NCBI RefSeq assembly: GCF_001483755.1
Contig: NZ_LQBK01000011.1
Span: 1 to 64,000 of the forward strand
DNA length: 64,000 nt
Origin: Kocuria rosea subsp. polaris
GTDB lineage: Bacteria; Actinomycetota; Actinomycetes; Actinomycetales; Micrococcaceae
Direction: 5' to 3'
This document shows, in pieces, positions 25,059 to 34,391 of this stretch. The position numbers and the translations under genes are program-made. Within the stretch, counting starts at the first letter, position 1. Every line of letters begins with the position of its first letter. The notes beneath the pieces are model-generated. The model saw only the letters and a program-made list of their open reading frames with translations. It was not told where the DNA came from and ran no database searches.

Positions 25059-25890
25059 GGAGACGCTGACGCTCCTGGCTCTGGGTGAGGCCCGCGACGC
25101 CCAGGACCAGCAGCATGTCGCCTCCTGCCCGGACTGCGCGGCCGAGCTCGCGTCCCTGGAGCGCGTCGTCCGCGCCGGCCGGGCGGAGCCGCCCGTCCTG
25201 ACGGCTCCCGGCCCCGGGGTCTGGGCCGCCATCCACGCCGAGCTGGGCCTCTCCGCCGGCGTCGCGGCGGATCCGCTCGCCGGGTCCCGGGGCGGGGACG
25301 TCCCGGACGTCGCCTCCGAGGACGCGGCGGACGAGGCGTCCGACGACGCCCGCGACGACGCCACGAGCCACCGGACCGGCACGCCCGCCGACGACGGCGC
25401 AGGGCACGGCGGGGCGACCGTCGTCGACCTCGACGCCCGCCGGAGCAGGCCCCGGCGCGGGGTGCCGTACCCGCTGGCCGCGGCCGCCGCGGCGGCGGCG
25501 CTGTTCGTGGGCGGCATCTCGGTCTGGGGCGCGCAGCGGGTGGGCCTGGAGCCGGATCCCACGGTGCTGGCCACCGCCGAGCTGGAGCCCCTGGCCGGTT
25601 ACACCGCCCGCGGCTCGGCCGAGGTGGACGAGCGGCCGGACGGGACCCGTCAACTGGTGGTGCGGACCGATCCCGCCGACGTGGACGGGTTCAAGGAGGT
25701 CTGGCTGCTCGCCCCCGATGCGCAGCGGATGGTCAGCCTCGGGGTGATGGCCGGGGACGAGGCCGTGTTCGTGCTGCCCGAGAACCTGGACGTCGGGGAG
25801 TTCCCCGTCGTGGACGTCTCGAACGAGCCGATCGACGGCGACCCGACGCACTCGGGGGACTCGATCGTGCGCGGCGTCCTGGACGCCTGA
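25042..25890 (+). CDS. RskA-like zinc anti-sigma factor
   Basis: A 282-residue membrane anti-sigma factor. The N-terminal zinc-binding motif H-x3-C-x2-C appears as HVASCPDC near residues 26-33. A long acidic/Ala linker leads to one transmembrane helix (about 143-162) and an extracellular RskA/anti-sigma-K domain (about 175-280). It should hold the ECF factor at the membrane until cleaved or altered by an envelope signal. The 17-nt overlap with the sigma gene supports the pairing. The extracytoplasmic location matches the upstream sortase and DUF4397 genes. Confidence 0.9.
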   Translation: MAHLSEETLTLLALGEARDAQDQQHVASCPDCAAELASLERVVRAGRAEPPVLTAPGPGVWAAIHAELGLSAGVAADPLAGSRGGDVPDVASEDAADEASDDARDDATSHRTGTPADDGAGHGGATVVDLDARRSRPRRGVPYPLAAAAAAAALFVGGISVWGAQRVGLEPDPTVLATAELEPLAGYTARGSAEVDERPDGTRQLVVRTDPADVDGFKEVWLLAPDAQRMVSLGVMAGDEAVFVLPENLDVGEFPVVDVSNEPIDGDPTHSGDSIVRGVLDA

Positions 25891-25906
25891 GCACGGGCCG
25901 GCCGGA

Positions 25907-27397
25907 TCAGAGCAGGGCCGAGGTCAGCCGGGCCACGTTGTCGGCGTACTTGTGCCACAGCGGCCGGCGGTTCCACTCGTCGAAGTCCAGCAGGGTGCTG
26001 GCCTCGTGGAACTCGGCGACCACCGCGTCCATCCGCCGCCGGAACTCCCGGTCCGCGATGTACACCGAGACCTCGAGGTCGAGGGCGAACGAGCGCTCGT
26101 CCATGTTGGAGGAGCCGATCACGGAGGCGTAGTCGTCCACGAGCACGAACTTGGCGTGCAGCACGGTGGGGGAGCGGTACCGGTAGATCTTCACGCCGGC
26201 CTCCACGAGCTCCTGGTAGTAGGAGTTCTGGGCGTGGTAGGCGAGGAAGTGGTCCGAGGTCTCGCCCACGAACAGCTGCACGTCCACCCCGGACTGGGCC
26301 TCGGTGGTCAGCGCGTGCATCAGCGACTCGTCCGGGACGAAGTACGGGCTGGCGATGATGATCTGCTCGTTGGCGTTGTAGATCAGGTGGTTGAACAGGC
26401 GGAGGTTGTTCTCCGTCTCGAACCCGGGCCCGGAGGGCACGACCTGCGCGAAGACCGGTCCCTGCACGTCCGGGAGGTCGCGGGTGGCCTCGTCGAGCAG
26501 GAGGTCGCCCGTCTCGGAGTACCAGTCGCTCGTGAAGAGGGCATTGAGCTCGGCGACCACCGGGCCGGTGCACTCGAGCATCAGGTCCTTCCACTGGAGC
26601 CCCTTCCGGAGGTTCCGGCGCTTGTTGTAGGAGCGGTGGATGATGTTCTGCGAGCCGGTGAAGGCGAGGGTCCCGTCGACCACGAGGATCTTGCGGTGGT
26701 TGCGCAGGTCGGGCCGCTGCCACTCGCCCTTCCACGGGCGCACGGGCAGCATGCGCTGCCACGGCAGCCCGGCCTCGTCGAAGCGCTTGATCATCTGCCG
26801 GTACCCGGGGTAGCCCACGGAGCCGAGGTGGTCGATGAGCACCCGCACCCGCACACCCCGCCGGTGGGCCCGCACCAGGGCCTCCAGCAGGGGGCGCGAG
26901 GCGTCGTCGATGGCCACGATGTAGAACTCGAAGTGCACGTAGTCCCGGGCCCGGTCCACCGCCTCCGCCATGATCCGCATCGCCTCGTGGTTGTCGGTGA
27001 GGATCTCGAAGGAGTTGCCGCCGACCATGGGCAGGGCGCCGAGCTTGTAGTTCAGCGCCGCGGTGGAGCTGACCCACTCGGGCAGCTCCTCGTCCGTGTT
27101 GCCCATGATGTGGGAGTCCGGGGTGTTCTCGCGGATGACGTCGTTCATCTTCGCCTGCATGGCCATCCGCTTCTTCGGCAGCTTCGAGGAGCCGATGGCC
27201 AGGAACAGCAGGACCCCCACGTACGGCAGCAGGAAGATCGCGAGCAGCCAGGCCAGGGCCACGGAGGGCCGCCGGTTGTGCGGGATCCAGCCCAGGGCCA
27301 CCACGTTGATGAGCAGGCCGAGCACCAGGACCACGAGCGTCGCGGGCTCCGGGAGGAGGTTCGCGACGCTGTTGAACGGGTACACGGCCGGGGTCAC
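25907..27397 (-). CDS. cls: Cardiolipin synthase (phospholipase D family)
   Basis: A 496-residue membrane enzyme that joins phosphatidylglycerol units into cardiolipin. Two N-terminal transmembrane helices (about 18-40 and 47-68) precede two PLD domains. Their HKD motifs are NHRKILVVDGTLAFTGSQN (about 222) and LHAKFVLVDDYASVIGSSN (about 410). The start is not secure: GTG at 27397 has almost no SD spacing, and the GTG three codons later is placed better behind GAGG. It follows the GNAT gene in the same direction, with a small hairpin between them. Confidence 0.93.
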   Translation of the reverse strand: MTPAVYPFNSVANLLPEPATLVVLVLGLLINVVALGWIPHNRRPSVALAWLLAIFLLPYVGVLLFLAIGSSKLPKKRMAMQAKMNDVIRENTPDSHIMGNTDEELPEWVSSTAALNYKLGALPMVGGNSFEILTDNHEAMRIMAEAVDRARDYVHFEFYIVAIDDASRPLLEALVRAHRRGVRVRVLIDHLGSVGYPGYRQMIKRFDEAGLPWQRMLPVRPWKGEWQRPDLRNHRKILVVDGTLAFTGSQNIIHRSYNKRRNLRKGLQWKDLMLECTGPVVAELNALFTSDWYSETGDLLLDEATRDLPDVQGPVFAQVVPSGPGFETENNLRLFNHLIYNANEQIIIASPYFVPDESLMHALTTEAQSGVDVQLFVGETSDHFLAYHAQNSYYQELVEAGVKIYRYRSPTVLHAKFVLVDDYASVIGSSNMDERSFALDLEVSVYIADREFRRRMDAVVAEFHEASTLLDFDEWNRRPLWHKYADNVARLTSALL

Positions 27398-27416
27398 CTC
27401 GTCGGTCGGGGGGGTC

Positions 27417-27434
27417 GCCGCCGCGCGCGGCGGC
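27417..27434 (-). terminator. Short GC palindrome after the GNAT gene
   Basis: A self-complementary 18-mer of alternating GC directly follows the GNAT stop codon on the minus strand. It may be a weak terminator. Confidence 0.35.
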
Positions 27435-27439
27435 GCGGT

Positions 27440-27958
27440 CTACGCGGGGCGGGACAGGAAGTAGTCGGTCTCCGGGCCGGGGGTCTCCCGGTGCACGAAG
27501 CCCGCGGCGACGAGCACCTGCTCGGCCGGGGCGTTGTCGCCGGGCACGCTGGCGCGCACCCCCGTGACGGAGGGGTCCCCAAAGGCGACGCCGAGCAGCG
27601 CGGTGACGCCCTCCTGCGCGTAGCCGAGGTTGCGGTGGTCCGCGGCGAGGGAGCCCACGATCTCGAGCTCGTCGTCGATCGGAGGACCGACGAAGCCGGC
27701 CGTGCCGATGACCTCCCCGGTCGACTTCTCCACGACGGCCATCCGCGCGTACACGGACTCCGTGAAGAAGTAGCCCCCGGCCATCAGGGACTCGCGGGCG
27801 AAGTCCATGTCCTCGGCGGTCGGGAAGCCGTGGGCGAAGTGGGCCGCCCGCTCGCCGGCGGCCACGGCGTCGAGCTCCTCGGCGGTGAAGGGACGGAGCA
27901 GGAGTCGTGCCGTCTCCAGGACGGGTGCGGGGCGCAGGGCCTCGAGGTCCTCAGTCAT
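27440..27958 (-). CDS. GNAT family N-acetyltransferase
   Basis: A 172-residue acetyltransferase of the RimJ/RimL-like (Acetyltransf_3) type. It begins LETARLLLRPF, a family hallmark, and continues with a GTAGFVG strand and GYAQEGVTALL in the acetyl-CoA region. The substrate is unknown. The SD is weak. It reads away from purL in the same direction, separated by a terminator. Confidence 0.82.
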   Translation of the reverse strand: MTEDLEALRPAPVLETARLLLRPFTAEELDAVAAGERAAHFAHGFPTAEDMDFARESLMAGGYFFTESVYARMAVVEKSTGEVIGTAGFVGPPIDDELEIVGSLAADHRNLGYAQEGVTALLGVAFGDPSVTGVRASVPGDNAPAEQVLVAAGFVHRETPGPETDYFLSRPA

Positions 27959-28032
27959 GCTGGTGCTGCTTTCTGCGTGCGCGGGTGGCGCGGGTGCCGG
28001 CGGTGGACGGACGGGGTCCGGTGGAGCGGGGT

Positions 28033-28061
28033 GCCGGGGGCGGCTCCGTGCCGCCCCCGGC
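28033..28061 (-). terminator. Terminator of the purSQL operon
   Basis: An 11-bp perfect stem (28033-28043 with 28051-28061) and a 7-nt loop lie 3 nt beyond the purL stop on the minus strand. Confidence 0.7.
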
Positions 28062-28064
28062 GGA

Positions 28065-30362
28065 TCAGCCGAAGTGCTTCGGCAGCGTGCCCTCGTGCGC
28101 TGCGCGGAGCTCGTCCAGGCCGATGCCGAACTCGCTCTGCACGTCCAGCGCGCGGTTCTCGGTGTCCACCACGCCGATCCGCGTGTGCGGATAGGCGCGC
28201 ATGGTGCACATGTCCTTGAACCGTACTTCCTCGCTGCGCGGCACGGCCACCACGGCCCGTCCCTGGGTCTCGGAGAAGAGCATGGTGAACAGGTCCACGC
28301 CGTCCCGCTCGCAGACCTCGCCCAGCCCGATGCGCGCGCCGGTGTCGAAGCGCAGCGCCATCTCGGCGAGGGTCGCGGCGAGGCCGCCCTCCGCGACGTC
28401 GTGCGCGGCGTCGATCATGCCGTCGCGGGACATGTTGATCAGCAGGTCCCCGAGCAGCTTCTCCTGGGCGAGGTCCACGGCCGGGGGGAGCCCGCCCAGG
28501 TGCCCGCGCAGGTTCGCCCACTCGGAGCCGTCGAGCTCGTCCCGGGTGGTCCCGAGCAGGTAGATCGCCTGGCCGTCCTCGCGCCAGCCCGACGGCGTGC
28601 GGCGCCGGACGTCGTCGAGCACGCCCAGCATCGCCACCACGGGCGTCGGGTGGATGGCCACGCCGCCGGTCTGGTTGTAGAGGGACACGTTGCCGCCCGT
28701 CACGGGCACCCCCAGCTGCTGGCAGCCGTCGGCGAGCCCGCGCACGGCCTCGGCGAACTGCCACATGGTCTCCGGGTCCTCGGGGGAGCCGAAGTTGAGG
28801 CAGTCGGAGACGGCCGCGGGCCGGGCGCCGGAGGTCGCCACGTTGCGGTAGGCCTCGGCCAGGGCCAGCTGCGCGCCGGCGTACGGGTCGAGGTAGGCGT
28901 AGCGGCCGTTGCAGTCGGTGGACAGGGCCACGCCCAGGCCGGTCTCCTCGTCCACGCGGACCACCCCGGCGTCGTCGGGCATGGCCATCGCGGTGTTGCC
29001 CTGCACGTAACGGTCGTACTGGTCGGTCACCCAGTCCTTGGCGCACAGGTTCGGGGAGGCCATGAGCTCGAGGACGGCGTTGCGCAGCTCCGCCCCGGAG
29101 GGCCGCCCGGCGTCGGCCGGGGAGCCGGCGAAGCGGTCGGCCTGGAGCCGGTCCTGGTCCGCGGGACGGTGATAGGGGCGGTCGTAGACGGGGCCCTCGT
29201 GGGCGACCGTGCGGGGGTCGACGTCGACGATGACCTCGTCGTCCCACTCGATCACGAGCCGGCCGGTGCCGGTGACCTCGCCGATCCACGAGAACTCGAC
29301 GTCCCACTTCTCCATCACGGCTTCGAACGCGGCGACCCTCTCGGGGGTCACGACCGCCATCATGCGCTCCTGCGACTCCGACATGAGGATCTCGCCCGGC
29401 GTCAGGGTCGGGTCCCGCAGGAGCACCTGGGTGAGGTCCACGTGCATGCCGCCCTCGCCGTTGGAGGCCAGCTCCGAGGTGGCGCACGAGATGCCCGCCG
29501 CCCCCAGGTCCTGGATGCCCTCCACGAGGGAGCCCTTGAACAGCTCGAGGCAGCACTCGATGAGCACCTTCTCCGCGAACGGGTCGCCCACCTGCACGGC
29601 CGGCCGCTTGGACGGCTTGGCGTCGTCGAAGGACTCCGAGGCGAGCACGGAGGCGCCGCCGATGCCGTCGCCGCCGGTGCGGGCGCCGAACAGCACCACC
29701 TTGTTGCCCACGCCGGAGGCGTTGGCCAGGCGGATGTCCTCGTGGCGCATCACGCCCACGGCGAGCGCGTTGACGAGCGGGTTGCCCTGGTAGCAGGAGT
29801 CGAAGACGACCTCCCCGCCCACGTTGGGCAGGCCCAGGGAGTTGCCGTAGCCGCCCACGCCCGCCACTACGCCGTGGACCACGCGGGCGGTGTCCGGGTG
29901 GTCGATCGCCCCGAAGCGCAGCGGGTCCATGACGGCCACGGGCCGGGCGCCCATCGAGATGATGTCGCGCACGATCCCGCCCACGCCCGTGGCGGCGCCC
30001 TGGTAGGGCTCCACGTAGGACGGGTGGTTGTGGGACTCGATCTTGAAGGTCACGGCCCAGCCGTCCCCGAGGTCGGTGACGCCGGCGTTCTCGCCGATGC
30101 CGACCAGCAGGTCCTTCTTCATCTCCTCGGTGACCTTCTCGCCGAACTGGCGCAGGTGGACCTTGGAGGACTTGTAGGAGCAGTGCTCGGACCACATGAC
30201 CGAGTACATCGCCAGCTCCGCGGCGGTGGGCCGGCGGCCGAGGATCTTCTTGATCTCCTCGAACTCGTTGTCCTTGAGGCCCAGCTCGGCCCAGGGCAGC
30301 TCGGTGTCGGGGGTGGCCGTCGCGTGCTCGACGGTGTCCAGGTTGAAGTGCTTCTCGCTCAT
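28065..30362 (-). CDS. purL: Phosphoribosylformylglycinamidine synthase subunit PurL
   Basis: A 765-residue small-type PurL, the synthetase part of the FGAR amidotransferase in purine synthesis. It works with PurS and PurQ encoded just upstream. Features are [12 protein letters not shown] near residues 55-66, [18 protein letters not shown] near 87, and the second AIR-synthase-like half with [12 protein letters not shown] near 540. The ATG at 30362 gives the normal N-terminus. The gap to purQ is 17 nt. Confidence 0.96.
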   Translation of the reverse strand: MSEKHFNLDTVEHATATPDTELPWAELGLKDNEFEEIKKILGRRPTAAELAMYSVMWSEHCSYKSSKVHLRQFGEKVTEEMKKDLLVGIGENAGVTDLGDGWAVTFKIESHNHPSYVEPYQGAATGVGGIVRDIISMGARPVAVMDPLRFGAIDHPDTARVVHGVVAGVGGYGNSLGLPNVGGEVVFDSCYQGNPLVNALAVGVMRHEDIRLANASGVGNKVVLFGARTGGDGIGGASVLASESFDDAKPSKRPAVQVGDPFAEKVLIECCLELFKGSLVEGIQDLGAAGISCATSELASNGEGGMHVDLTQVLLRDPTLTPGEILMSESQERMMAVVTPERVAAFEAVMEKWDVEFSWIGEVTGTGRLVIEWDDEVIVDVDPRTVAHEGPVYDRPYHRPADQDRLQADRFAGSPADAGRPSGAELRNAVLELMASPNLCAKDWVTDQYDRYVQGNTAMAMPDDAGVVRVDEETGLGVALSTDCNGRYAYLDPYAGAQLALAEAYRNVATSGARPAAVSDCLNFGSPEDPETMWQFAEAVRGLADGCQQLGVPVTGGNVSLYNQTGGVAIHPTPVVAMLGVLDDVRRRTPSGWREDGQAIYLLGTTRDELDGSEWANLRGHLGGLPPAVDLAQEKLLGDLLINMSRDGMIDAAHDVAEGGLAATLAEMALRFDTGARIGLGEVCERDGVDLFTMLFSETQGRAVVAVPRSEEVRFKDMCTMRAYPHTRIGVVDTENRALDVQSEFGIGLDELRAAHEGTLPKHFG

Positions 30363-30379
30363 GAAGTGTCCGGTGTCCC

Positions 30380-31174
30380 TTACTTGACCAGTGCCTTGAG
30401 GGCGGAGACGAACAGGTCCAGCCCGTCCGTGCCGTCGCGCATGCCGACCTCGCCGGAGGCCGAGGAGTCCGCGCCGAAGCCCGGCTCCACCGCGTGCTCC
30501 GGGTGCGGCATGAGGCCCACCACGTTGCCGCGCCCGTTGCAGATCCCGGCGATGTCCCGGCGGGAGCCGTTGGGGTTGTCCCCGACGTAGCGGAACACCA
30601 CGCGGCCCTCGGCCTCGAGGGCGTCGAGGGTCGTCTCGTCCGCCACGTACTGTCCGTCCTGGTTCTTGAGCGGGACCACGATCTCCTGGCCCGGCCGGAA
30701 CTCGGTGGTCCACACGGTCGCGTTGTTCTCCACGCGCAGGCGCTGGTCTCGACAGAGGAACTTCAGGCCCTCGTTCTTGATCATCGACCCGGGCAGCAGG
30801 TGGGACTCGGTGAGCATCTGGAAGCCGTTGCAGATCCCGAGGACCGGCAGGGGGACGGACCCGGAGGTGCCCGCGGCGTTCGCGCCCTCGATGATCCGGT
30901 CCATGAGCGGGGCGAACCGGGCGATGGCCCCGGCGCGCAGGTAGTCGCCGTAGGAGAAGCCGCCGGGCAGGATCACGGCGTCGACGTCCTGCAGGTCCTC
31001 GTCGGCGTACCAGAGGGACACCGGGGTGCCGCCGGCCAGGGTCACGGCGCGCGCCGCGTCGCGGTCGTCGAGGGTGCCGGGAAAGGTCACCACGCCGACG
31101 CGGGCGCCGGCGAGCGCGGCGTCCGGCGCGGGGCCGGAGAGGTCCGCGATCAGGGGGGTCTCGAGGTCGGGCAT
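30380..31174 (-). CDS. purQ: Phosphoribosylformylglycinamidine synthase subunit PurQ
   Basis: A 264-residue glutaminase subunit. The nucleophile Cys lies in [11 protein letters not shown] near residue 114, and the His-Glu pair is in [11 protein letters not shown] near 229. It has an N-terminal extension of about 20 residues compared with Bacillus PurQ. It supplies ammonia from glutamine to PurL. The gap from the purS stop to its ATG is 2 nt. Confidence 0.95.
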   Translation of the reverse strand: MPDLETPLIADLSGPAPDAALAGARVGVVTFPGTLDDRDAARAVTLAGGTPVSLWYADEDLQDVDAVILPGGFSYGDYLRAGAIARFAPLMDRIIEGANAAGTSGSVPLPVLGICNGFQMLTESHLLPGSMIKNEGLKFLCRDQRLRVENNATVWTTEFRPGQEIVVPLKNQDGQYVADETTLDALEAEGRVVFRYVGDNPNGSRRDIAGICNGRGNVVGLMPHPEHAVEPGFGADSSASGEVGMRDGTDGLDLFVSALKALVK

Positions 31175-31176
31175 GC

Positions 31177-31440
31177 TCAGGCCTCCTCGGTCTCGTCCAG
31201 GACGGCCACGCGCACGACGTCCTCGATGACGGGGTTGGAGAGCAGCTTCTCGGCGGCCTCGCGGGCCTGGGCCAGTGCGTCCTCGGTGACCTCGCCGTCG
31301 ACGGTCAGCTCGAAGCGCTTGCCCTGCCGGACACCGGCGAAGCCGTCCAGGCCGATGCGGGGCAGTTCGTTGGCGATCGCCTTGCCCTGCGGGTCAAGGA
31401 TCTCGGGCTTGGGCATGACGTCGACAACAATGCGGGCCAT
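31177..31440 (-). CDS. purS: Phosphoribosylformylglycinamidine synthase subunit PurS
   Basis: An 87-residue small subunit that bridges PurQ and PurL. It begins [19 protein letters not shown], the usual PurS start with the conserved Asp-Pro-Gln-Gly. I chose the ATG at 31440 because AGGAG lies 7 nt upstream; an in-frame extension of 18 residues is unlike the family. It is the first gene of purSQL. Confidence 0.95.
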   Translation of the reverse strand: MARIVVDVMPKPEILDPQGKAIANELPRIGLDGFAGVRQGKRFELTVDGEVTEDALAQAREAAEKLLSNPVIEDVVRVAVLDETEEA

Positions 31441-31492
31441 CGGGGAACTCCTGAGGGTCGAGCAGCGGGCCGGGATCCGGCGAACGTCAGCC

Positions 31493-31498
31493 ATTCTA
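31493..31498 (-). promoter_or_regulatory. Candidate -10 box for purSQL
   Basis: TAGAAT on the minus strand (31498-31493) is one of the better -10 matches in this GC-rich window and lies about 55 nt upstream of the purS ATG. No purine riboswitch is visible in the leader. Confidence 0.45.
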
Positions 31499-31640
31499 TC
31501 GGTTCGGGCACGCCGGTCCCGCCGCGCCGGGGTGGGCGGCCCCCGGTGTGGTAGGGGTCACCGCCGCCCGTCCGCGGCGGCCCGGGGCGAGGAGGAGAGC
31601 CCCGGCGGCGGTCTCCCGGAAATCTCCAAGGCGGGTCCGG

Positions 31641-31646
31641 TAGACC
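31641..31646 (+). promoter_or_regulatory. -10 box giving a probably leaderless mRNA
   Basis: TAGACC ends 8 nt before the ATG at 31655, and there is no SD in between. This is the same geometry as at the osmC-like gene. Confidence 0.45.
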
Positions 31647-31654
31647 CTGGTGCC

Positions 31655-32146
31655 ATGAGCACCGCACCGGGGGCCGCAGCGGCCGGCGCCGACGACGCAC
31701 GGCTGGTGCCGGTCTACCGCCGGGTCCTGACGCTGCTGGGGATCGGCACGGTCCTCGGTGCGCTGACCGAGCTGGCGATGCTGCGGCACTGGCAGGGGCC
31801 CGCGCAGCTGGTCCCGTGGGCGGTCCTGGCCGTGCTGCTGCTCGGGGCCGCGGCGTGGCTGGTGCGGCGCAGCGCCGGGACGGCCCGCACCGTGCGGATC
31901 GCCGCGGTCCTCTCCGTGCTCGGCAGCGCCTACGGCGTCTACGAGCACGTCCTGGCGAACCTGCGGGCCGGGCCGGCGGACCCGCGGTACGCCGGGGTCT
32001 GGGAGTCGATGTCGGGCGCCGCCCAGCTGTGGGCGGCGACCAGCGGGGCGGTCGGGCCGTCCCCCGTGCTCGTGCCCGGGACGATGGGCCTGGCCGGGGT
32101 GCTGCTCTGGCTGGCCGTCCTCCGCTGGCGGGACGGGGCCGGCTGA
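31655..32146 (+). CDS. Four-helix membrane protein, function unknown
   Basis: A 163-residue protein with four predicted transmembrane helices (about 22-45, 52-70, 80-100 and 135-157). I do not recognise the family beyond a general resemblance to small actinobacterial membrane proteins of this size. There are no conserved catalytic residues. It is divergent from purSQL and has a leaderless-type promoter. Confidence 0.65.
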   Translation: MSTAPGAAAAGADDARLVPVYRRVLTLLGIGTVLGALTELAMLRHWQGPAQLVPWAVLAVLLLGAAAWLVRRSAGTARTVRIAAVLSVLGSAYGVYEHVLANLRAGPADPRYAGVWESMSGAAQLWAATSGAVGPSPVLVPGTMGLAGVLLWLAVLRWRDGAG

Positions 32147-32296
32147 GCCCGGCCCGTCCCGGTGGCGTCGGGGCCGAGAGGGGGCGCGACAGAACCGGCG
32201 TGGCCGCCTAAAGTGAACAGCGTGCTGATCATCGGAGGTGTCCGGTGGGCGGTGCGCGCACCGTCCGGACGCCCCAGACCACGGAAGGACCACGCC

Positions 32297-33136
32297 ATGA
32301 GCCAGCCAGAACAGCAGCAGGAGGCCCCCGGCGTCCAGGCCGCGATGACCCCCGTCCCGGACTGCGGCGAGCACAGCTACCGTGGCTCCGGCAAGCTCGA
32401 GGGCAGGGCCGCGATCGTGACCGGCGGGGACAGCGGCATCGGCCGCGCCGCCGCGATCGCCTACGCCCGGGAGGGCGCCGACGTCCTGATCGCCTACCTC
32501 GAGGAGGACGACGACGCGCAGGACACCGCCCGCTGGATCGAGGAGGCCGGTCGCCGGGCCGTCCTGGTCCGCGGCGACCTCTCGGACCCGGCCCACTGCC
32601 GGGCCGTCGTCGAGAAGGCCGTGCAGGAGTTCGGCCGGATCGACGTGCTCGTCTCCAACGCCGCCTACCAGATGAGCCACGACAGCCTCGACGAGATCAG
32701 CGACGAGGAGTGGGACTACACGTTCCGGCTCAACGTCGGCGCCATGTTCCACCTCACCAAGGCCGCGGTGCCGCACATGGCCCCGGGGTCGGCGATCATC
32801 GGCAGCTCCTCGGTGCAGTCCGACCAGCCGTCCCCGCAGCTGGCGCCCTATGCCGCCACGAAGGCCGCGGTCGCGAACTTCTCCGCCGGGCTCGCGCAGA
32901 TGCTGGGGGAGAAGGGCATCCGGGTCAACAGCGTGGCGCCGGGACCCATCTGGACGCCGCTGATCCCGTCCACCATGCCCGCGGAGAAGGTGGGGTCCTT
33001 CGGCGACGACGTCCCGCTGGGCCGCGCCGGTCAGCCGGCCGAGCTCGCGCCCGTCTACGTGCTGCTGGCCTCCGACGACGGCAGCTACATCTCCGGCTCG
33101 CGGGTCGCCGTCACCGGCGGCAAGCCGATCCTGTGA
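32297..33136 (+). CDS. SDR oxidoreductase, YghA/general-stress type
   Basis: A 279-residue short-chain dehydrogenase with the longer N-terminal arm typical of the YghA/YdaD glucose-dehydrogenase-like group (PDCGEHSYRGSGKLEGR). It has GGDSGIGRA near residues 42-50, SNAAY, the SS pair after IIG, and YAATK near 185-189. GGAAGGA lies 7 nt before the ATG. The substrate is unknown. Related proteins in other bacteria are general-stress proteins. Confidence 0.88.
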   Translation: MSQPEQQQEAPGVQAAMTPVPDCGEHSYRGSGKLEGRAAIVTGGDSGIGRAAAIAYAREGADVLIAYLEEDDDAQDTARWIEEAGRRAVLVRGDLSDPAHCRAVVEKAVQEFGRIDVLVSNAAYQMSHDSLDEISDEEWDYTFRLNVGAMFHLTKAAVPHMAPGSAIIGSSSVQSDQPSPQLAPYAATKAAVANFSAGLAQMLGEKGIRVNSVAPGPIWTPLIPSTMPAEKVGSFGDDVPLGRAGQPAELAPVYVLLASDDGSYISGSRVAVTGGKPIL

Positions 33137-33144
33137 CCCCGGTG

Positions 33145-33172
33145 CCCGGGGCGGCCGGAGGACCGCCCCGGG
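33145..33172. terminator. Bidirectional terminator hairpin
   Basis: A 10-bp perfect stem (33145-33154 with 33163-33172) lies between the convergent SDR and CBS genes. Confidence 0.65.
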
Positions 33173-33191
33173 CGCTGCTCGCAGGGCCCGG

Positions 33192-33614
33192 TCAGTACTT
33201 GCCGAACGAGATGAGCTCCACGAGCTCGCCCACACGGTCCTCGGGCATGCTCCTGGCGATGTCGGCCTGGCTGACCATCCCGACGAGGTCGTGCCCGTCG
33301 ATCACGGGCAGGCGGCGCACCTGGTGGTCGGTCATCGTCCGGACGGCCTCCTCCACGCTGTCGTCCGCGCCGACGGTGACGGGCTTGCCCTCGGCGAGCT
33401 GGCCCGCCTTGACCTGCCGGGGGTCGGTGCCGATCGCCAGGCACCGCACCACGATGTCGCGGTCGGTGAGCACGCCCATCAGTCGCTCGTGCTCCCCGCA
33501 GATCGGCAGGGCGCCCACGTCGAGGTCCTTCATCTTCCGGGCCGCGTCCTCGAGCGTCTCGTTCTCGCCGACGCACTCCGCGCCCGGGGTCATGATCTCT
33601 CGCACCGTGGTCAT
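33192..33614 (-). CDS. CBS-domain pair protein
   Basis: A 140-residue protein made only of two CBS motifs (about 5-60 and 73-128). The halves start VREIMTPGAECV and are followed by MGVLTDRDIVVR and MVSQADIARS. Such stand-alone pairs bind adenosine nucleotides (AMP, ATP, SAM) and act as sensors. AGGAGG precedes the ATG. There is no clear partner in the neighbourhood. Confidence 0.88.
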   Translation of the reverse strand: MTTVREIMTPGAECVGENETLEDAARKMKDLDVGALPICGEHERLMGVLTDRDIVVRCLAIGTDPRQVKAGQLAEGKPVTVGADDSVEEAVRTMTDHQVRRLPVIDGHDLVGMVSQADIARSMPEDRVGELVELISFGKY

Positions 33615-33778
33615 CTCGGTCCTCCTGTCCGCCGGACGTGGTCCGTCAGTTCACTGATCGTTCCGGTCCCTCCAGGGTAGGAGCCGCACCGCCCGTTGTC
33701 TGCCCCACCGGGAGCTCGTGACCCCGGCACCCGGAGCGCGTGCCGCGGTCCGGAGCGCGGTGCTGGGACAATGGGCCC

Positions 33779-34384
33779 ATGACTCAGCACCCTCCGACCA
33801 CCACCCCCGGGCTCAGCGGCCGGGAGGCCGAGCGCCTGGCGGAAGCCCTCGAGTCCCGGGACGTGACGGTCTTCGTGGACGGCACCTCCCTGCGCCTGCC
33901 GGAGGGGGCGCGCGACGCCGTCGTGGACCTCCTGGCCCGGCTGACCCGCGGGGAGGCAGTCACCGTCACGTCCGCCGCGGTGACCTCCGCCGCCGGGCCG
34001 CCGAGCGGCGCCGAGGAGCTGCTGACCACCTCGCAGGCGGCCGCGCTCGCCGGGATCTCGGCCACCTATCTGCGCAACCTCACCTCCGAGGGCGTCCTGC
34101 CGGTGCAGTACCGGGGCAGCCACCGCCGGATCCGGCGCGCGGACGTCCAGGCGTGGCTCGCGCGCCAGGGCGAGGACTCCGCCCGCTCCCCGGAGGACCT
34201 GCTCACCACCTCGCAGGCGGCCGCGCTCGCCGGGATCTCGGCCACCCATCTGCGCAATCTCACCACGGAGGGTGTCCTGCCGGTGCAGTACCGGGGCAGC
34301 CACCGCCGGATCCGGCGCGCGGACGTCGAGGTCTGGCGCGCGGGGCGGCGGCGCGACGACGACGGTGCCGCCGCGGCCGACTGA
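33779..34384 (+). CDS. Excisionase-like protein with two nearly identical HTH units
   Basis: A 201-residue protein. The N-terminal part (about 12-75) resembles the antitoxin-type domain seen in actinobacterial excisionase-family proteins (SLRLPEGARDAVVDLLARL). It is followed by two MerR/excisionase-type HTH units (about 79-126 and 139-186), both beginning LLTTSQAAALAGISAT and containing GVLPVQYRGSHRRIRRADV. The second is a DNA-level copy of the first with a 180-bp period. No PIN-domain toxin lies next to it, so it is not an obvious toxin-antitoxin pair. The ATG has no SD and GACAAT lies 6 nt upstream, so the mRNA is probably leaderless. Confidence 0.78.
   Translation: MTQHPPTTTPGLSGREAERLAEALESRDVTVFVDGTSLRLPEGARDAVVDLLARLTRGEAVTVTSAAVTSAAGPPSGAEELLTTSQAAALAGISATYLRNLTSEGVLPVQYRGSHRRIRRADVQAWLARQGEDSARSPEDLLTTSQAAALAGISATHLRNLTTEGVLPVQYRGSHRRIRRADVEVWRAGRRRDDDGAAAAD
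34013..34330. repeat. Near-identical direct duplication, 180-bp period
   Basis: Positions 34013-34150 recur at 34193-34330 with only a few substitutions. Unbroken identity runs through the stretch encoding PVQYRGSHRRIRRADV. The repeat lies wholly inside the excisionase-like gene and stays in frame. Confidence 0.93.
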
Positions 34385-34391
34385 GCCGCGA

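Noticed and set aside
33779-34384. Prophage or integrative element marked by the excisionase-like gene
   Set aside because: No integrase, repeats of attachment type or phage genes are nearby, and the flanking genes are ordinary chromosomal genes with similar composition.
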